A stretch of DNA of 64,000 bases from Arcicella rigui (GTDB lineage: Bacteria; Bacteroidota; Bacteroidia; Cytophagales; Spirosomataceae). Below are positions 23,859 to 31,681 of this stretch, piece by piece. The notes under the pieces are model-generated. The model did not search any database, was not told the DNA's origin, and saw nothing but the letters and a program-made list of their open reading frames with translations. The stretch's first letter is position 1; each line of letters starts with the position of its first letter. A program made the position numbers and the translations under genes. The stretch lies in NCBI RefSeq assembly GCF_034929435.1, contig NZ_JAYFUM010000001.1:62001-126000 (forward strand), given 5' to 3'.

Positions 23859-23902
23859 AGTAAGTGCCTAACTTTTTCGTGCCTTCTTGTGAGGTACTTA
23901 CT
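23859..23902. promoter_or_regulatory. Candidate HxlR operator
   Basis: AGTAAGTGCC (23859-23868) and GGTACTTACT (23893-23902) form a 9-of-10 inverted repeat in the divergent region; further TTACC/ACTTACC words follow. A dimeric regulator of the HxlR kind could bind here and control both genes. Confidence 0.5.
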
Positions 23903-23984
23903 TACCTTTTACCTTTGACTTACCAAAAGTAACTTAATAACTTTTAGTTTGCAAAAAAACATTCATAAATAAACATTTAAAGAA

Positions 23985-24860
23985 ATGAGTAAGATATTAG
24001 TAACAGGAGCAACAGGCGGATTAGGAAGTGCCGTTGTAAATTTTTTATTAGAAAAAACAGCAGCGTCAAACATTTCAGTATTGGTAAGAGATGCCGCTAA
24101 AGTGGAAACCTTGAAAGAAAAAGGAGTAAATATTGTTGTGGGCGATTACAGCGATATAGATTCATTAATTGCTGCTTTTCAAGGAATTGATAAATTATAT
24201 TTTGTTTCAGGAAGTGATGTTCAACACAGACTTGCACAACAAGAAAATGTAGTAAAAGCAGCCGTAGCCGCAGGCGTAAAACACGTGATTTATACCAGTT
24301 TCCAACGTAAAAATGAAACTGAAACTTCGCCAATTGTATTTGTGGCTAAATCGCATATCCAAACAGAAGAGTGGCTAAAAGCATCTGGTTTAAATTACAC
24401 AATTTTGAAACATACTTTGTATGCCGATATTTTGCCATTGTTTATCGGTGGACAAGTACTTGAAACAGGCGTAATTTATCAGCCTGCTGGAGATGGAAAA
24501 ACAGCTTTCGCTTTGCGTACAGATATGGCAGAAGCAGGAGCAAATATCTTGACAAGCGAAGGTCATGAGAATAAGATTTATGAAATCACAGGTGCGAAAA
24601 CCTATTCGTATCAAGACATAGCAGCGATAATTTCATCAATTACAAGTAAGCAAATCGTGTATGTTTCGCCAAGTGTTGAAGAATTTAGCAAAACACTTAC
24701 AGAAGCAGGCGTACCAGCAGAGTACATTGGTTTATTTGCTGGTTTCAGTGGAGCAATCAAAGAGGGAGAATTTGACGAAGTAAGCACAGATTTAGCCACT
24801 TTATTGGGTAGAACACCAACTTCTCTTGAGACTTATTTGCAAGGAGTTTATGGGAAGTAA
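23985..24860 (+). CDS. NmrA-family NAD(P)H oxidoreductase (QorB/YtfG-like)
   Basis: A 291-residue atypical short-chain dehydrogenase. The N-terminal ILVTGATGGLGSAVVNFLL is the NAD(P)-binding TGATGxLG motif, VGDYSD and YFVSGSD follow, and HVIYTSFQRKNET corresponds to the region after the fourth strand. Relatives such as YtfG reduce quinones and are induced by an HxlR-type repressor encoded divergently, matching the neighbour. A strong bidirectional terminator follows. Confidence 0.9.
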   Translation: MSKILVTGATGGLGSAVVNFLLEKTAASNISVLVRDAAKVETLKEKGVNIVVGDYSDIDSLIAAFQGIDKLYFVSGSDVQHRLAQQENVVKAAVAAGVKHVIYTSFQRKNETETSPIVFVAKSHIQTEEWLKASGLNYTILKHTLYADILPLFIGGQVLETGVIYQPAGDGKTAFALRTDMAEAGANILTSEGHENKIYEITGAKTYSYQDIAAIISSITSKQIVYVSPSVEEFSKTLTEAGVPAEYIGLFAGFSGAIKEGEFDEVSTDLATLLGRTPTSLETYLQGVYGK

Positions 24861-24895
24861 TTTGAAAATTTGAAGATGTGTTAATTTGAAAATTA

Positions 24896-24940
24896 ATACA
24901 AAAATCCGTTGTTGAAATTTTCAACAACGGGTTTTTGTAT
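24896..24940. terminator. Long hairpin terminator
   Basis: The arms ATACAAAAAtCCGTTGTTGA and its complement (one T-G pair) form a stem of about 20 bp with a short AT loop; T-runs exist on both strands, serving the NmrA-like gene and, from the other side, metY. Confidence 0.9.
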
Positions 24941-24950
24941 TTTTAAATAA

Positions 24951-25003
24951 ACTGAAAGCTGATGACTGACAGCTCACAGCTCTAAGCTCAACGCTCACAG
25001 CTA
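24951..25003. repeat. AGCTCA-word intergenic repeat
   Basis: Successive near-copies of CTGACAGCTCACAGCTC and CAACGCTCACAGCT fill the gap before the metY stop. Same family as 12328-12357 and 54083-54464. Confidence 0.75.
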
Positions 25004-25008
25004 AAAAC

Positions 25009-26295
25009 CTACAAAGCCGCCAAAGCTTGTTCAATATCTTCTTTTAAATCGTCGATATGTTCGATACCTACTGAAATTCTCAATAAAGTTGGTTCAACGC
25101 CTGCCGAAATTTGTTCAGCTTCCGAAAGTTGCGAGTGCGTTGTTGAAGCTGGGTGAATAATCAATGTTTTAGCATCGCCCACATTGGCCAAATGACTGAT
25201 GAGTTTAAGGCTATTCACAAATTTTTCGGCTCTGGCTTTATCACCTTTTAGTTTAAACGAAAACACGCCACCAAAACCACGAGTAAGGTATTTTTTCGCT
25301 AATTCATGGTAAGGGCTACTTGCTAAACCGGGATAATTTACACTTTCAACTTCTGGATGTTCAGCCAGCCAATTAGTAAGTGCAAGTGCATTTTCGCCAA
25401 TTCTTTCTACTCTTAAAGTTAGCGTTTCTAAGCCTTGCAATAACAAGAAAGAATTAAATGGACTTTGTGCTGGCCCCCAATCTCGCAAACCTTCTACTCT
25501 GGCACGAATGATAAACTGGATATTTCCGAAAGGCCCACCGATACCAAAAACATCATTCAATACTAATCCATGATAACTTGGCGAAGGCTCTGTAAACTGT
25601 GGATATTTTCCATTTCCCCAGTTGAAAGTACCTGCATCTACAATTACACCACCCATCGTAGTTCCGTGTCCACCAATCCATTTAGTCGCCGATTCTACAA
25701 TGATATGAGCACCATGTTTGATTGGCTGTGCAATAGCACCGCCCGCACCAAAAGTATTATCAACAATAATGGGTAAATCGTATTTTTTAGCTAATTCAGC
25801 AAAGGCTTCAAAATCAGGAATACTGAAACTTGGATTCCCGATAGTTTCTAAATAAATCGCTTTGGTTTTGTCGTCAATCAAGGCTTCAAAAGACGAAACA
25901 TCGTCGCCATCAGCGAAGCGAGCTTCAACACCAATATTTTTGAATGAATTTTTGAATTGATTATACGAACCACCGTATAAAAACGAAGTAGTAATAAAAT
26001 TGTCGCCAACCGTAGTAATATTATTGATAGCGATAAACTGTGCCGCATGCCCCGAAGCAACAGCCAAAGCCGCCACGCCACCTTCTAAGGCAGCTATACG
26101 TTTTTCAAAAACATCACTTGTTGGGTTCATAATTCGGGTATAAATATTCCCAAATTCTTTCAAAGCAAAGAGGTTAGCCCCATGTTCTGAACTGTTGAAC
26201 TGATAAGCCGTAGTTTGGTAAATAGGTACTGCACGAGAATTTGTTGTAGGGTCGATTTCCTGCCCAGCGTGCAATTGAAGTGTTTCAAATTTCAT
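25009..26295 (-). CDS. metY: O-acetylhomoserine sulfhydrylase (aminocarboxypropyltransferase)
   Basis: A 428-residue PLP enzyme of the Cys/Met metabolism family, making homocysteine from O-acetylhomoserine and sulfide. The start MKFETLQLHAGQEIDPTTNS and the PIYQTTAYQFNSSEHGANLF segment are characteristic of MetY. The PLP lysine is in ESATKWIGGHGTTMGG; the upstream IVDNTFGAGG holds the aspartate that contacts the pyridine nitrogen. The open frame extends 29 codons upstream, but those residues are unlike the family. A -7 promoter element lies about 50 bases before this start; no SAM riboswitch was recognised. Confidence 0.95.
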   Translation of the reverse strand: MKFETLQLHAGQEIDPTTNSRAVPIYQTTAYQFNSSEHGANLFALKEFGNIYTRIMNPTSDVFEKRIAALEGGVAALAVASGHAAQFIAINNITTVGDNFITTSFLYGGSYNQFKNSFKNIGVEARFADGDDVSSFEALIDDKTKAIYLETIGNPSFSIPDFEAFAELAKKYDLPIIVDNTFGAGGAIAQPIKHGAHIIVESATKWIGGHGTTMGGVIVDAGTFNWGNGKYPQFTEPSPSYHGLVLNDVFGIGGPFGNIQFIIRARVEGLRDWGPAQSPFNSFLLLQGLETLTLRVERIGENALALTNWLAEHPEVESVNYPGLASSPYHELAKKYLTRGFGGVFSFKLKGDKARAEKFVNSLKLISHLANVGDAKTLIIHPASTTHSQLSEAEQISAGVEPTLLRISVGIEHIDDLKEDIEQALAAL

Positions 26296-26342
26296 GAGAT
26301 TGTTTGTTAATTTTAAACGATATATTCTACTTATTCGATAGA

Positions 26343-26350
26343 CAAAGTTA
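26343..26350 (-). promoter_or_regulatory. Promoter -7 element of metY
   Basis: The minus strand reads TAACTTTG. The nearest TTG (26380-26382) is 29 bases away, longer than the usual spacing. Confidence 0.45.
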
Positions 26351-26410
26351 ATTAATAAATTTAAACGTAAAATTATAGTCAAGTATTTTATCTATTAAAA
26401 ATAAATTGTT

Positions 26411-26920
26411 TTAACAAAATTTTACATTTACTCCCTCCAACTGAAAATTTTTGGTGGATTGAACAATTACTTTTGTTTTAAGCCACTTGCACTTTGTTTT
26501 AAGCTTTTCAGTGATATTTTGTAGTCGATGCTTTTCTCTGTGTGTATAGGTGTTTTCTTCTAACCAAAAAACAAAAAAGATTTCAGTATTACTTTGTCCG
26601 ATTTTCTGATGAAGCGTTTCCCAAAAATTTTTATGATTGGTCGTATTTCTGGATGCTCCAGCAATGATTGAAATAGTATCTCTAAGCTTTTGGGCAACTT
26701 CATTGGTAAGTACTTCAATATCTTCATGTTTTACGCCCTTAAAATTCTTGACTTCCATAAAAAAGATTTTATCAGGAGTATAGAAACCCAAAAAATCAGT
26801 GTCTTTTGTACCTTGTAAAAACTTTTTAGCATTAATGATATTGACATCATTATCCGATTTGATGATGTTGTACCGAGAGTCAAATTCAAAATGTAGATTA
26901 CTTTCTTCAAAAACGGTCAT
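26411..26920 (-). CDS. PD-(D/E)xK-like protein paired with an AAA ATPase
   Basis: A 169-residue protein with no family name I can assign. Residues 40-58 read DTDFLGFYTPDKIFFMEVKN; the spacing of Asp42 and the Glu56-Val-Lys58 motif, each in a predicted strand, resembles a PD-(D/E)xK nuclease core. A helix (about 66-88) follows, then a strand FFVFWLE and a basic region (HREKHRLQNITEKLKTKCK). It starts 6 bases after the ATPase stop on the same strand, so the two are certainly co-transcribed and probably work together. The nuclease reading is inference from one motif. Confidence 0.6.
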   Translation of the reverse strand: MTVFEESNLHFEFDSRYNIIKSDNDVNIINAKKFLQGTKDTDFLGFYTPDKIFFMEVKNFKGVKHEDIEVLTNEVAQKLRDTISIIAGASRNTTNHKNFWETLHQKIGQSNTEIFFVFWLEENTYTHREKHRLQNITEKLKTKCKWLKTKVIVQSTKNFQLEGVNVKFC

Positions 26921-26926
26921 CTTATT

Positions 26927-27973
26927 TTATGATTTGAGTGCTTTATTAAAATAGGTTTGCTCTAAGTCATAGAAGTTTGAAAATTCTTCTAAAATCGAAT
27001 TTTCGGATAAATCGGCGATACATTCTCCTTCATCCACTAATAATTCCTGTTCTTTTTCATACATTCCAAAAAATTTGATAGGAGGAAGGTTTTCTTCAAT
27101 TAAATCTTTTCGATATTCTGATTTCAAAGAAAGTAAATTCGTTAATAAATAATCATGTGAAGCAATGAATACTTGAACTCCGCTATTGGCTAATGTGATT
27201 AAAATTTCAGCAATCTGACTAATTAATCTTGGGTTTAAATTGGCTTCTGGTTCATCCCAAAAGAGTACGGAGTTTTTTCCTAATTCACCATTTAAAATCA
27301 AATACATCAATGTAGCAATTTTTCTAAAACCTTCGGCTACTAAGGGCATTTCCATTTTCCCTTGTTCGTTTTTGAAGTAAAACCGTCCATTTTCTTTCAA
27401 TACATTTGCTCCAGTAATTTTTTCTAAAGGACTTACTAATTTTTGAGCTTCATCAAATCGTCTGCCTTTTAATAAACTGGTATCTAATGCCAATGCTAAT
27501 TGATAATATGTTTCATCAAAACTAATTTCTCTTTTTTGATATAAACTGATAAAACCTTCAAAAACAGAGATAATTTCTCGTGGAGGAATGTATAAAGATG
27601 GTGTTTGTGCTAAAGTAGCATATTTTTCAGTTTTTACACTCGTTTTTGAATTGGTTGAAAAATTGAAGTTTTGTGCTGTGCCGTCAATAATGATTTCTAT
27701 TTCAGCCTTTGCTCTTCCTTGACTTCTTTTTACAAGCCTTCCTAAGTTTTCAGGCTTGAAATAGTTTACCAAATTTTCTCCTAATAAGCTCTCGAATTTT
27801 TCTTTCCCAGAGCCATTATTTGCTTCATTGGTTTTTAGAATTACTGATAAAAGTTTTAATAAATGAGTTTTCCCTGAGCCATTTTGTCCAACAAATACAT
27901 TCAAACCTTTTGAAAATTCAAAAGAATTATCCTCAAAGCGAGTAAAGTTTTTAATATGAATTTTCTGAATCAT
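26927..27973 (-). CDS. AAA-family ATPase (AAA_15/AAA_21, SMC-like)
   Basis: A 348-residue ATPase with an ABC/SMC-type head. Walker A is GQNGSGKT (residues 29-36); the beginning IQKIHIKNFTRFEDNSFEF is the typical first strand pair of this group; PREIISVFEGF, AEGFRKIATLMYL (signature-like helix) and Walker B VLFWDEPEANLNP (about 236-248) follow, then QVFIASHDYLL with the switch histidine. Such ATPases pair with nucleases or TOPRIM proteins in defence systems (for example OLD/Gabija- or PARIS-like), but also have housekeeping roles. Here the partner is the small PD-(D/E)xK-like protein. No TOPRIM domain is present in either. Confidence 0.85.
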   Translation of the reverse strand: MIQKIHIKNFTRFEDNSFEFSKGLNVFVGQNGSGKTHLLKLLSVILKTNEANNGSGKEKFESLLGENLVNYFKPENLGRLVKRSQGRAKAEIEIIIDGTAQNFNFSTNSKTSVKTEKYATLAQTPSLYIPPREIISVFEGFISLYQKREISFDETYYQLALALDTSLLKGRRFDEAQKLVSPLEKITGANVLKENGRFYFKNEQGKMEMPLVAEGFRKIATLMYLILNGELGKNSVLFWDEPEANLNPRLISQIAEILITLANSGVQVFIASHDYLLTNLLSLKSEYRKDLIEENLPPIKFFGMYEKEQELLVDEGECIADLSENSILEEFSNFYDLEQTYFNKALKS

Positions 27974-28022
27974 CTTAATGTAATTTAAGAGAAATTTAAT
28001 TACTTATCAGGACTTCTTTTTA

Positions 28023-28904
28023 CTAAAACTTTTTCAAAATTTTCTCCACTGCATCCAAGTAGCCGCCGCCAAAAAGATTTACATGAACCATCAAAGGATA
28101 TAAATTATACAAAGGAATGCGGTCGCCAAAACCGTTTTCGATTGGATATACTTCGTGATAGGCTTCATAAAATACGGTATTAAAGCCGCCAAACATGGTT
28201 GTAAATGCTAATTCTGCTTCACGCAAGCCGTAATAACAGGCTGGGTCAACTAAGGCTACTAATCCTTCGTTGTCGGTCATTACATTGCCCGACCACAAAT
28301 CACCATGCAAAAGTGCTGGCTTTTCGTTGGGGATTAGGCTGGGGAGTTTCTCGTACAAACGTTGAAACTTTTCGTATAATTCTGGCGAAATTTTGCGGTC
28401 ATACAGAGCCAAACCAGCTTGTACTTTCAAGCGTTTTTCAATAAAAAATGCTACGCCATTTTCCATCCATTCATTACTTTGGCGTAATGCACCCACATAA
28501 TTGTTGAAGTCTAATCCGTGATTTTGATTGGTATGCAAATGCAATTTTGCCAGTTTCTGTCCGAAATCTTGCCAGTAGTTTTCTTGTTGGAAACCAGCCG
28601 TCAGAAATTCCATCATCAAGTACTCTTTGTCTAAAATCTTTCCGTAATTGATTACTTCGGGAATAGACAAAACACCTGTTTCTCTTAATACTCTAAGACT
28701 ACGAGCTTCTGATTCAAACATTCCTTCGTGGTCGCCTTGATTCCACTTGATAAAATAATTGCCTTCGGCAACTTTTACTTTTACGGCAAGATTAAAATTT
28801 CCGCCATAAAAAAACTGAAAATCAAGTACTTCTGGATGATGCCCTAAGTTTTCAAAAAGAATACTCTCTATAAACTGATATTGTTCTTGTGTCTGGAAAG
28901 TCAT
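28023..28904 (-). CDS. Fructosamine kinase-family protein
   Basis: A 293-residue protein kinase-like small-molecule kinase of the fructosamine-3-kinase/ketosamine-3-kinase family, which phosphorylates sugars attached to amines so that glycation can be reversed. Features: GGNFNLAVKVKV (nucleotide loop region), YFIKWNQGDHEGMFESEA with the ATP lysine, the catalytic loop LLHGDLWSGNVM (HGDxxxxN), and the metal-binding LVDPACYYG (DP in place of DFG, as usual). Complete and of normal length. A -7 element lies about 65 bases upstream. Confidence 0.94.
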   Translation of the reverse strand: MTFQTQEQYQFIESILFENLGHHPEVLDFQFFYGGNFNLAVKVKVAEGNYFIKWNQGDHEGMFESEARSLRVLRETGVLSIPEVINYGKILDKEYLMMEFLTAGFQQENYWQDFGQKLAKLHLHTNQNHGLDFNNYVGALRQSNEWMENGVAFFIEKRLKVQAGLALYDRKISPELYEKFQRLYEKLPSLIPNEKPALLHGDLWSGNVMTDNEGLVALVDPACYYGLREAELAFTTMFGGFNTVFYEAYHEVYPIENGFGDRIPLYNLYPLMVHVNLFGGGYLDAVEKILKKF

Positions 28905-28966
28905 AAAAAAAGGATTGTGAAGTATGTAATAGGATTTATTTGTTTCCTGTCTTCATTGGTTTATTC

Positions 28967-28974
28967 CAAAATTA
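28967..28974 (-). promoter_or_regulatory. Promoter -7 element of the fructosamine kinase gene
   Basis: The minus strand reads TAATTTTG. No well-placed -33 element was seen. Confidence 0.4.
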
Positions 28975-29069
28975 CGAGAAAACCATTAAATTGCATGGAA
29001 TGAACGATTTTATCAAAACAAATTGTTGAAAATCACTTCAACGACAATTCATAAAATTCAAACACAGTA

Positions 29070-29372
29070 ATGAAATACAAGAAACACGTTTTTATTTGTA
29101 CTAATCAGAAAGATGCTCCAAAAAAATGTTGCGGAGCAGAAAGAGGAAGTGCATTAGTGGATGCCTTCAAAGCATCTTTGAAAGAAAAAGGATTATCGGC
29201 TGAAATCAGAGCTCAGAAAGCAGGTTGTTTAGATGTTTGTGCATTTGGCCCAGCTTTGGTAGTATATCCAGAAGGCGTATTTTATGGTAATGTTCAATTG
29301 TCGGACGTAGAAGAAATCGTAGAAAGCCACTTAGTTGGCGACAAGGCTGTTGAGCGTTTAGTAATTGCTTAA
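29070..29372 (+). CDS. Thioredoxin-like [2Fe-2S] ferredoxin
   Basis: A 100-residue electron carrier of the NuoE-like thioredoxin-fold ferredoxin group. The four cluster cysteines are in FICTNQKDAPKKCCG (Cys10 and Cys20/21) and AGCLDVCAFGP (about Cys52 and Cys56), followed by ALVVYPEGVFYGNV, the strand that completes the fold. It is not adjacent to a known redox partner. A hairpin terminator follows directly. Confidence 0.92.
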   Translation: MKYKKHVFICTNQKDAPKKCCGAERGSALVDAFKASLKEKGLSAEIRAQKAGCLDVCAFGPALVVYPEGVFYGNVQLSDVEEIVESHLVGDKAVERLVIA

Positions 29373-29377
29373 TATGA

Positions 29378-29418
29378 TTGTCCTTTGAAATAGCAAAACT
29401 CTTTCAAAGGACAATTTT
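29378..29418 (+). terminator. Terminator of the ferredoxin gene
   Basis: ATTGTCCTTTGAAA pairs exactly with TTTCAAAGGACAAT around a 10-base loop, followed by TTTT. Confidence 0.88.
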
Positions 29419-29470
29419 AAAATTACTCAAAAAGTGTTATGCAAATTAAATTTCTGTAATTCAGTATTTT

Positions 29471-29500
29471 AACTCATCACTCACAATTCACAACTCATCA
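29471..29500. repeat. ACTCATCA-word repeat
   Basis: Near-copies of CTCATCACTCACAATTCACAACTCATCA lie just before the nuclease gene. Related in style to the other word-like intergenic repeats. Confidence 0.45.
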
Positions 29501-29512
29501 TTCCAACGTATC

Positions 29513-30130
29513 ATGTACAAAATTTATCCAACATTATTAAATTCTTTTGCTCTCTATGAAAATCAAACTACTGATTTTCAAGGGAACATTATGGTGGATT
29601 TATGGGAAATGATAGACCGCATTAATCGAGTAAAAAAGCCAACTACCGACGCACAACAACGGGGAATAGATTTTGAAAAAGCCATCATTACTGGCGAAAA
29701 TGAAGAGGCTTTCAAAGAAGAAGTTATCGAAAAAACCAGAGAATTATTGCCACACAAGTACAAAACTCAATTTTATACCGAAGCAAGGTATAAAAACTGC
29801 TTGATTTATGGTTTTGTAGATTTGGTTGGTGGCGACCGTGCCGTTGATTTAAAATCCACTCGATTTTATGAACCCAATCGCTTTGCCTTCAATCATCAGA
29901 ATTTATACTTATTGGGTTTGCAGAAGTGGGGCGTAAAAACGTTGGAGTACATCATCACAGATTTTGAAGAAGTGTATCAAGAAAAATACAGCATCAGTAC
30001 TTATAATTTTGCACCACTTTACCGACAAATAGATGCTTTTGTTGACTTTTTAGAACAACACCGCAAACTCATCAAAGACAAAAAGATTTTCGACAAAAAA
30101 GGAGACACCAATCAATTGTCGTTATTTTAG
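29513..30130 (+). CDS. RecB/Cas4-like PD-(D/E)xK nuclease with clamp-binding tail
   Basis: A 205-residue protein with the motif series of RecB-type nucleases: GIDFEKAI (Gly51, Glu55), GFVD (Gly100, Asp103), VDLKS (Asp112, Lys114) and QNLYLLGL (Gln129). These are the expected metal and DNA contacts. It has no Fe-S cysteines, unlike Cas4. The last five residues are QLSLF, the consensus motif by which bacterial proteins bind the DNA polymerase sliding clamp; it follows a charged, flexible linker (KKGDTN). A DNA repair or replication-linked exonuclease is likely, but no ortholog name is known to me. It is transcribed alone. Confidence 0.75.
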   Translation: MYKIYPTLLNSFALYENQTTDFQGNIMVDLWEMIDRINRVKKPTTDAQQRGIDFEKAIITGENEEAFKEEVIEKTRELLPHKYKTQFYTEARYKNCLIYGFVDLVGGDRAVDLKSTRFYEPNRFAFNHQNLYLLGLQKWGVKTLEYIITDFEEVYQEKYSISTYNFAPLYRQIDAFVDFLEQHRKLIKDKKIFDKKGDTNQLSLF

Positions 30131-30334
30131 AGTGGCTTTAGGCTATAAGCCGTAGGCAATAGGCTTAATTTTTTTCTATTCATTTAAAAAATAAAATCAC
30201 AAAAATCTAAAGTCTTCAAATCTTGTTTCTTGCCTCTTGTATCTTGTCTCCAAAAATCCTAAAGTCCTCCAGTCCCAAAGTCTTGTATCTTATCTCCAAA
30301 AATCTTAAAGTCCTAAAGTCTTTCAGTCTCAAAA
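30131..30334. repeat. Composite word-repeat region
   Basis: The first 40 bases carry the AGGCAATAGGC / TAAGCCGTA words also present at 19.3 kb. Bases 30211-30332 hold tandem units with a 46-base period: TCTTGTATCTTGTCTCC followed by AAAAATCCTAAAGTCC (30235 on), then TCTTGTATCTTATCTCC and AAAAATCTTAAAGTCC (30281 on), with a partial earlier copy. No gene is present. Confidence 0.75.
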
Positions 30335-31030
30335 TCAGAGAATTCTCTTCAACTCAATCAAATCCTTCACTTCATGCTTAGGCACAAAAGTCCGTTCTTG
30401 TTTTCTGCCGTCAGGATTAAAGAAAACCGTATCAATGCCCGCTTTATTTGCTCCAACAATATCACTCTGAAAACTATCACCAATCATAATACACTCAGAA
30501 GCCTTCGCCCCGACTAAATCCAAAGCATATTCAAAAATACCCACATCAGGTTTTTTGTAACCCGAATTCTGAGAAGTAATAATTTCACGAAAATAATGTT
30601 TGATTCCACCAAAACTCATCTTTACTTCTTGAATTTCAATAAAACCATTGGTAATAATATGTAACGGATACTTCGGAAAAAGGTAGTCTAAAACCTTTGT
30701 TGTATTGGGGAGTAAATGTGGTTTTCGGACAGAAGTATGAATGTAACGTTCGGTGATTTCGTCGCAAAGCGAATGGTCGTGGCAGCCTAAGCGAGAGAAA
30801 ATCATCCGAAAGCGTTCGTGACGTAAAACAGATTGAGAGATTTTCCCTTGTTCGTACAAATCCCATAATTGATGATTGACTTCGTTGAAAGTAAGATAAA
30901 ACTGAGCAGAAGAGCTAATGCCGAGTTCTTGTAAATGATAATGCTGATATACTTCATCCAAAGCCAGTTTTGAGTTTGTATTATGGTCCCAAAGCGTATG
31001 GTCGAGGTCGAAGAAGAGATGTTTATACAT
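30335..31030 (-). CDS. YjjG-family HAD nucleotidase
   Basis: A 231-residue HAD hydrolase similar to YjjG, which dephosphorylates nucleoside monophosphates, preferring non-canonical pyrimidines. Motif I is FFDLDHTLWDH (nucleophile Asp near residue 8), motif II is HIITNGF, motif III is GYKKPDVGIFEYAL and motif IV is IMIGDSFQSDIVGA. The cap region (about 20-90) is helical. The frame is open 29 codons upstream, but MYKHLFFDLDHT is the family start. Complete. Confidence 0.92.
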   Translation of the reverse strand: MYKHLFFDLDHTLWDHNTNSKLALDEVYQHYHLQELGISSSAQFYLTFNEVNHQLWDLYEQGKISQSVLRHERFRMIFSRLGCHDHSLCDEITERYIHTSVRKPHLLPNTTKVLDYLFPKYPLHIITNGFIEIQEVKMSFGGIKHYFREIITSQNSGYKKPDVGIFEYALDLVGAKASECIMIGDSFQSDIVGANKAGIDTVFFNPDGRKQERTFVPKHEVKDLIELKRIL

Positions 31031-31185
31031 AAATTTTTCAGGAAAGAAGAAGTCTATTGCTGATAACAAAATCCTTCGCTTTTTGTTTTTCAAGGATAAA
31101 AATGAATTAATTTGCAATAAGCTATTCTTTTGTATAAATTCATAGTTTGTAAAAACAATTTTAAGAAATTAAATTAAATTATAAA

Positions 31186-31503
31186 ATGGCAAGTCAACCC
31201 ACCGATGAAAACCAGATAAATGTAGAATTAACCGAAGCGATGGCAGAAGGTGAATACGTGAATTTGGCGATGATTGCACATTCTCAGAGTGAATTTGTTA
31301 TTGATTTTATTAAAATGATGCCCGGTATTCCGAAGGCAAGAGTAAAATCAAGAGTAATCCTTACACCCGACCATATTTATCGTCTTTTGAATGCTTTGAA
31401 AGAAAATATCGAAAAATACGAGGATGCTTATGGCCCAATTACTCAAGACAAGAACGGTTTTCAGTTTCCGACCAATTACCGTGGGCCAATCGGCGAAGCT
31501 TAG
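31186..31503 (+). CDS. DUF3467 protein
   Basis: A 105-residue cytoplasmic protein of the DUF3467 family. It has the typical plan: a short acidic start, YVNLAMIAHSQSEFVIDF, MMPGIPKARVKSRVILTPDH and a helix HIYRLLNALKENIEKYE. Many homologs are small standalone proteins; the function is not established to my knowledge. The start ATG and the length fit the family well. Confidence 0.88.
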   Translation: MASQPTDENQINVELTEAMAEGEYVNLAMIAHSQSEFVIDFIKMMPGIPKARVKSRVILTPDHIYRLLNALKENIEKYEDAYGPITQDKNGFQFPTNYRGPIGEA

Positions 31504-31545
31504 ATAAGGACAAAATAGCATCAATCATTTATTTAAAATTTTCAT

Positions 31546-31607
31546 CAACAAAGCGTAAAATGGGTTTTAGACTTAGGTCTATGCACTTACTTTACGCTTT
31601 ATTGTTG
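31546..31607 (+). promoter_or_regulatory. Branched hairpin between DUF3467 and uxaB
   Basis: CAACAAAGCGTAAA (31546-31559) pairs with TTTACGCT and TTGTTG (31591-31607) with a small bulge, and encloses a second hairpin TAGAC-TTAG-GTCTA. The T-run is weak, so it may be a terminator for DUF3467 or a leader structure for the uronate operon. Confidence 0.5.
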
Positions 31608-31681
31608 ATTTTATATGACAAAAACAGTAGATAAATTGTACTATACTACTTTCAAAATAAATAATAAACTATTGAGATACA

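Noticed and set aside
26296..26410. Possible SAM riboswitch upstream of metY
   Set aside because: The leader is short and AT-rich; no SAM-I/II/V core or pseudoknot pattern was seen.
26411..27973. PARIS (AriA/AriB) system
   Set aside because: AriB contains a TOPRIM DUF4435 domain of about 280 residues; the partner here is 169 residues with a different motif.
30131..30334. CRISPR-like array (short regularly spaced repeats)
   Set aside because: The units are imperfect, are direct words without unique spacers of even length, and no cas gene is present.
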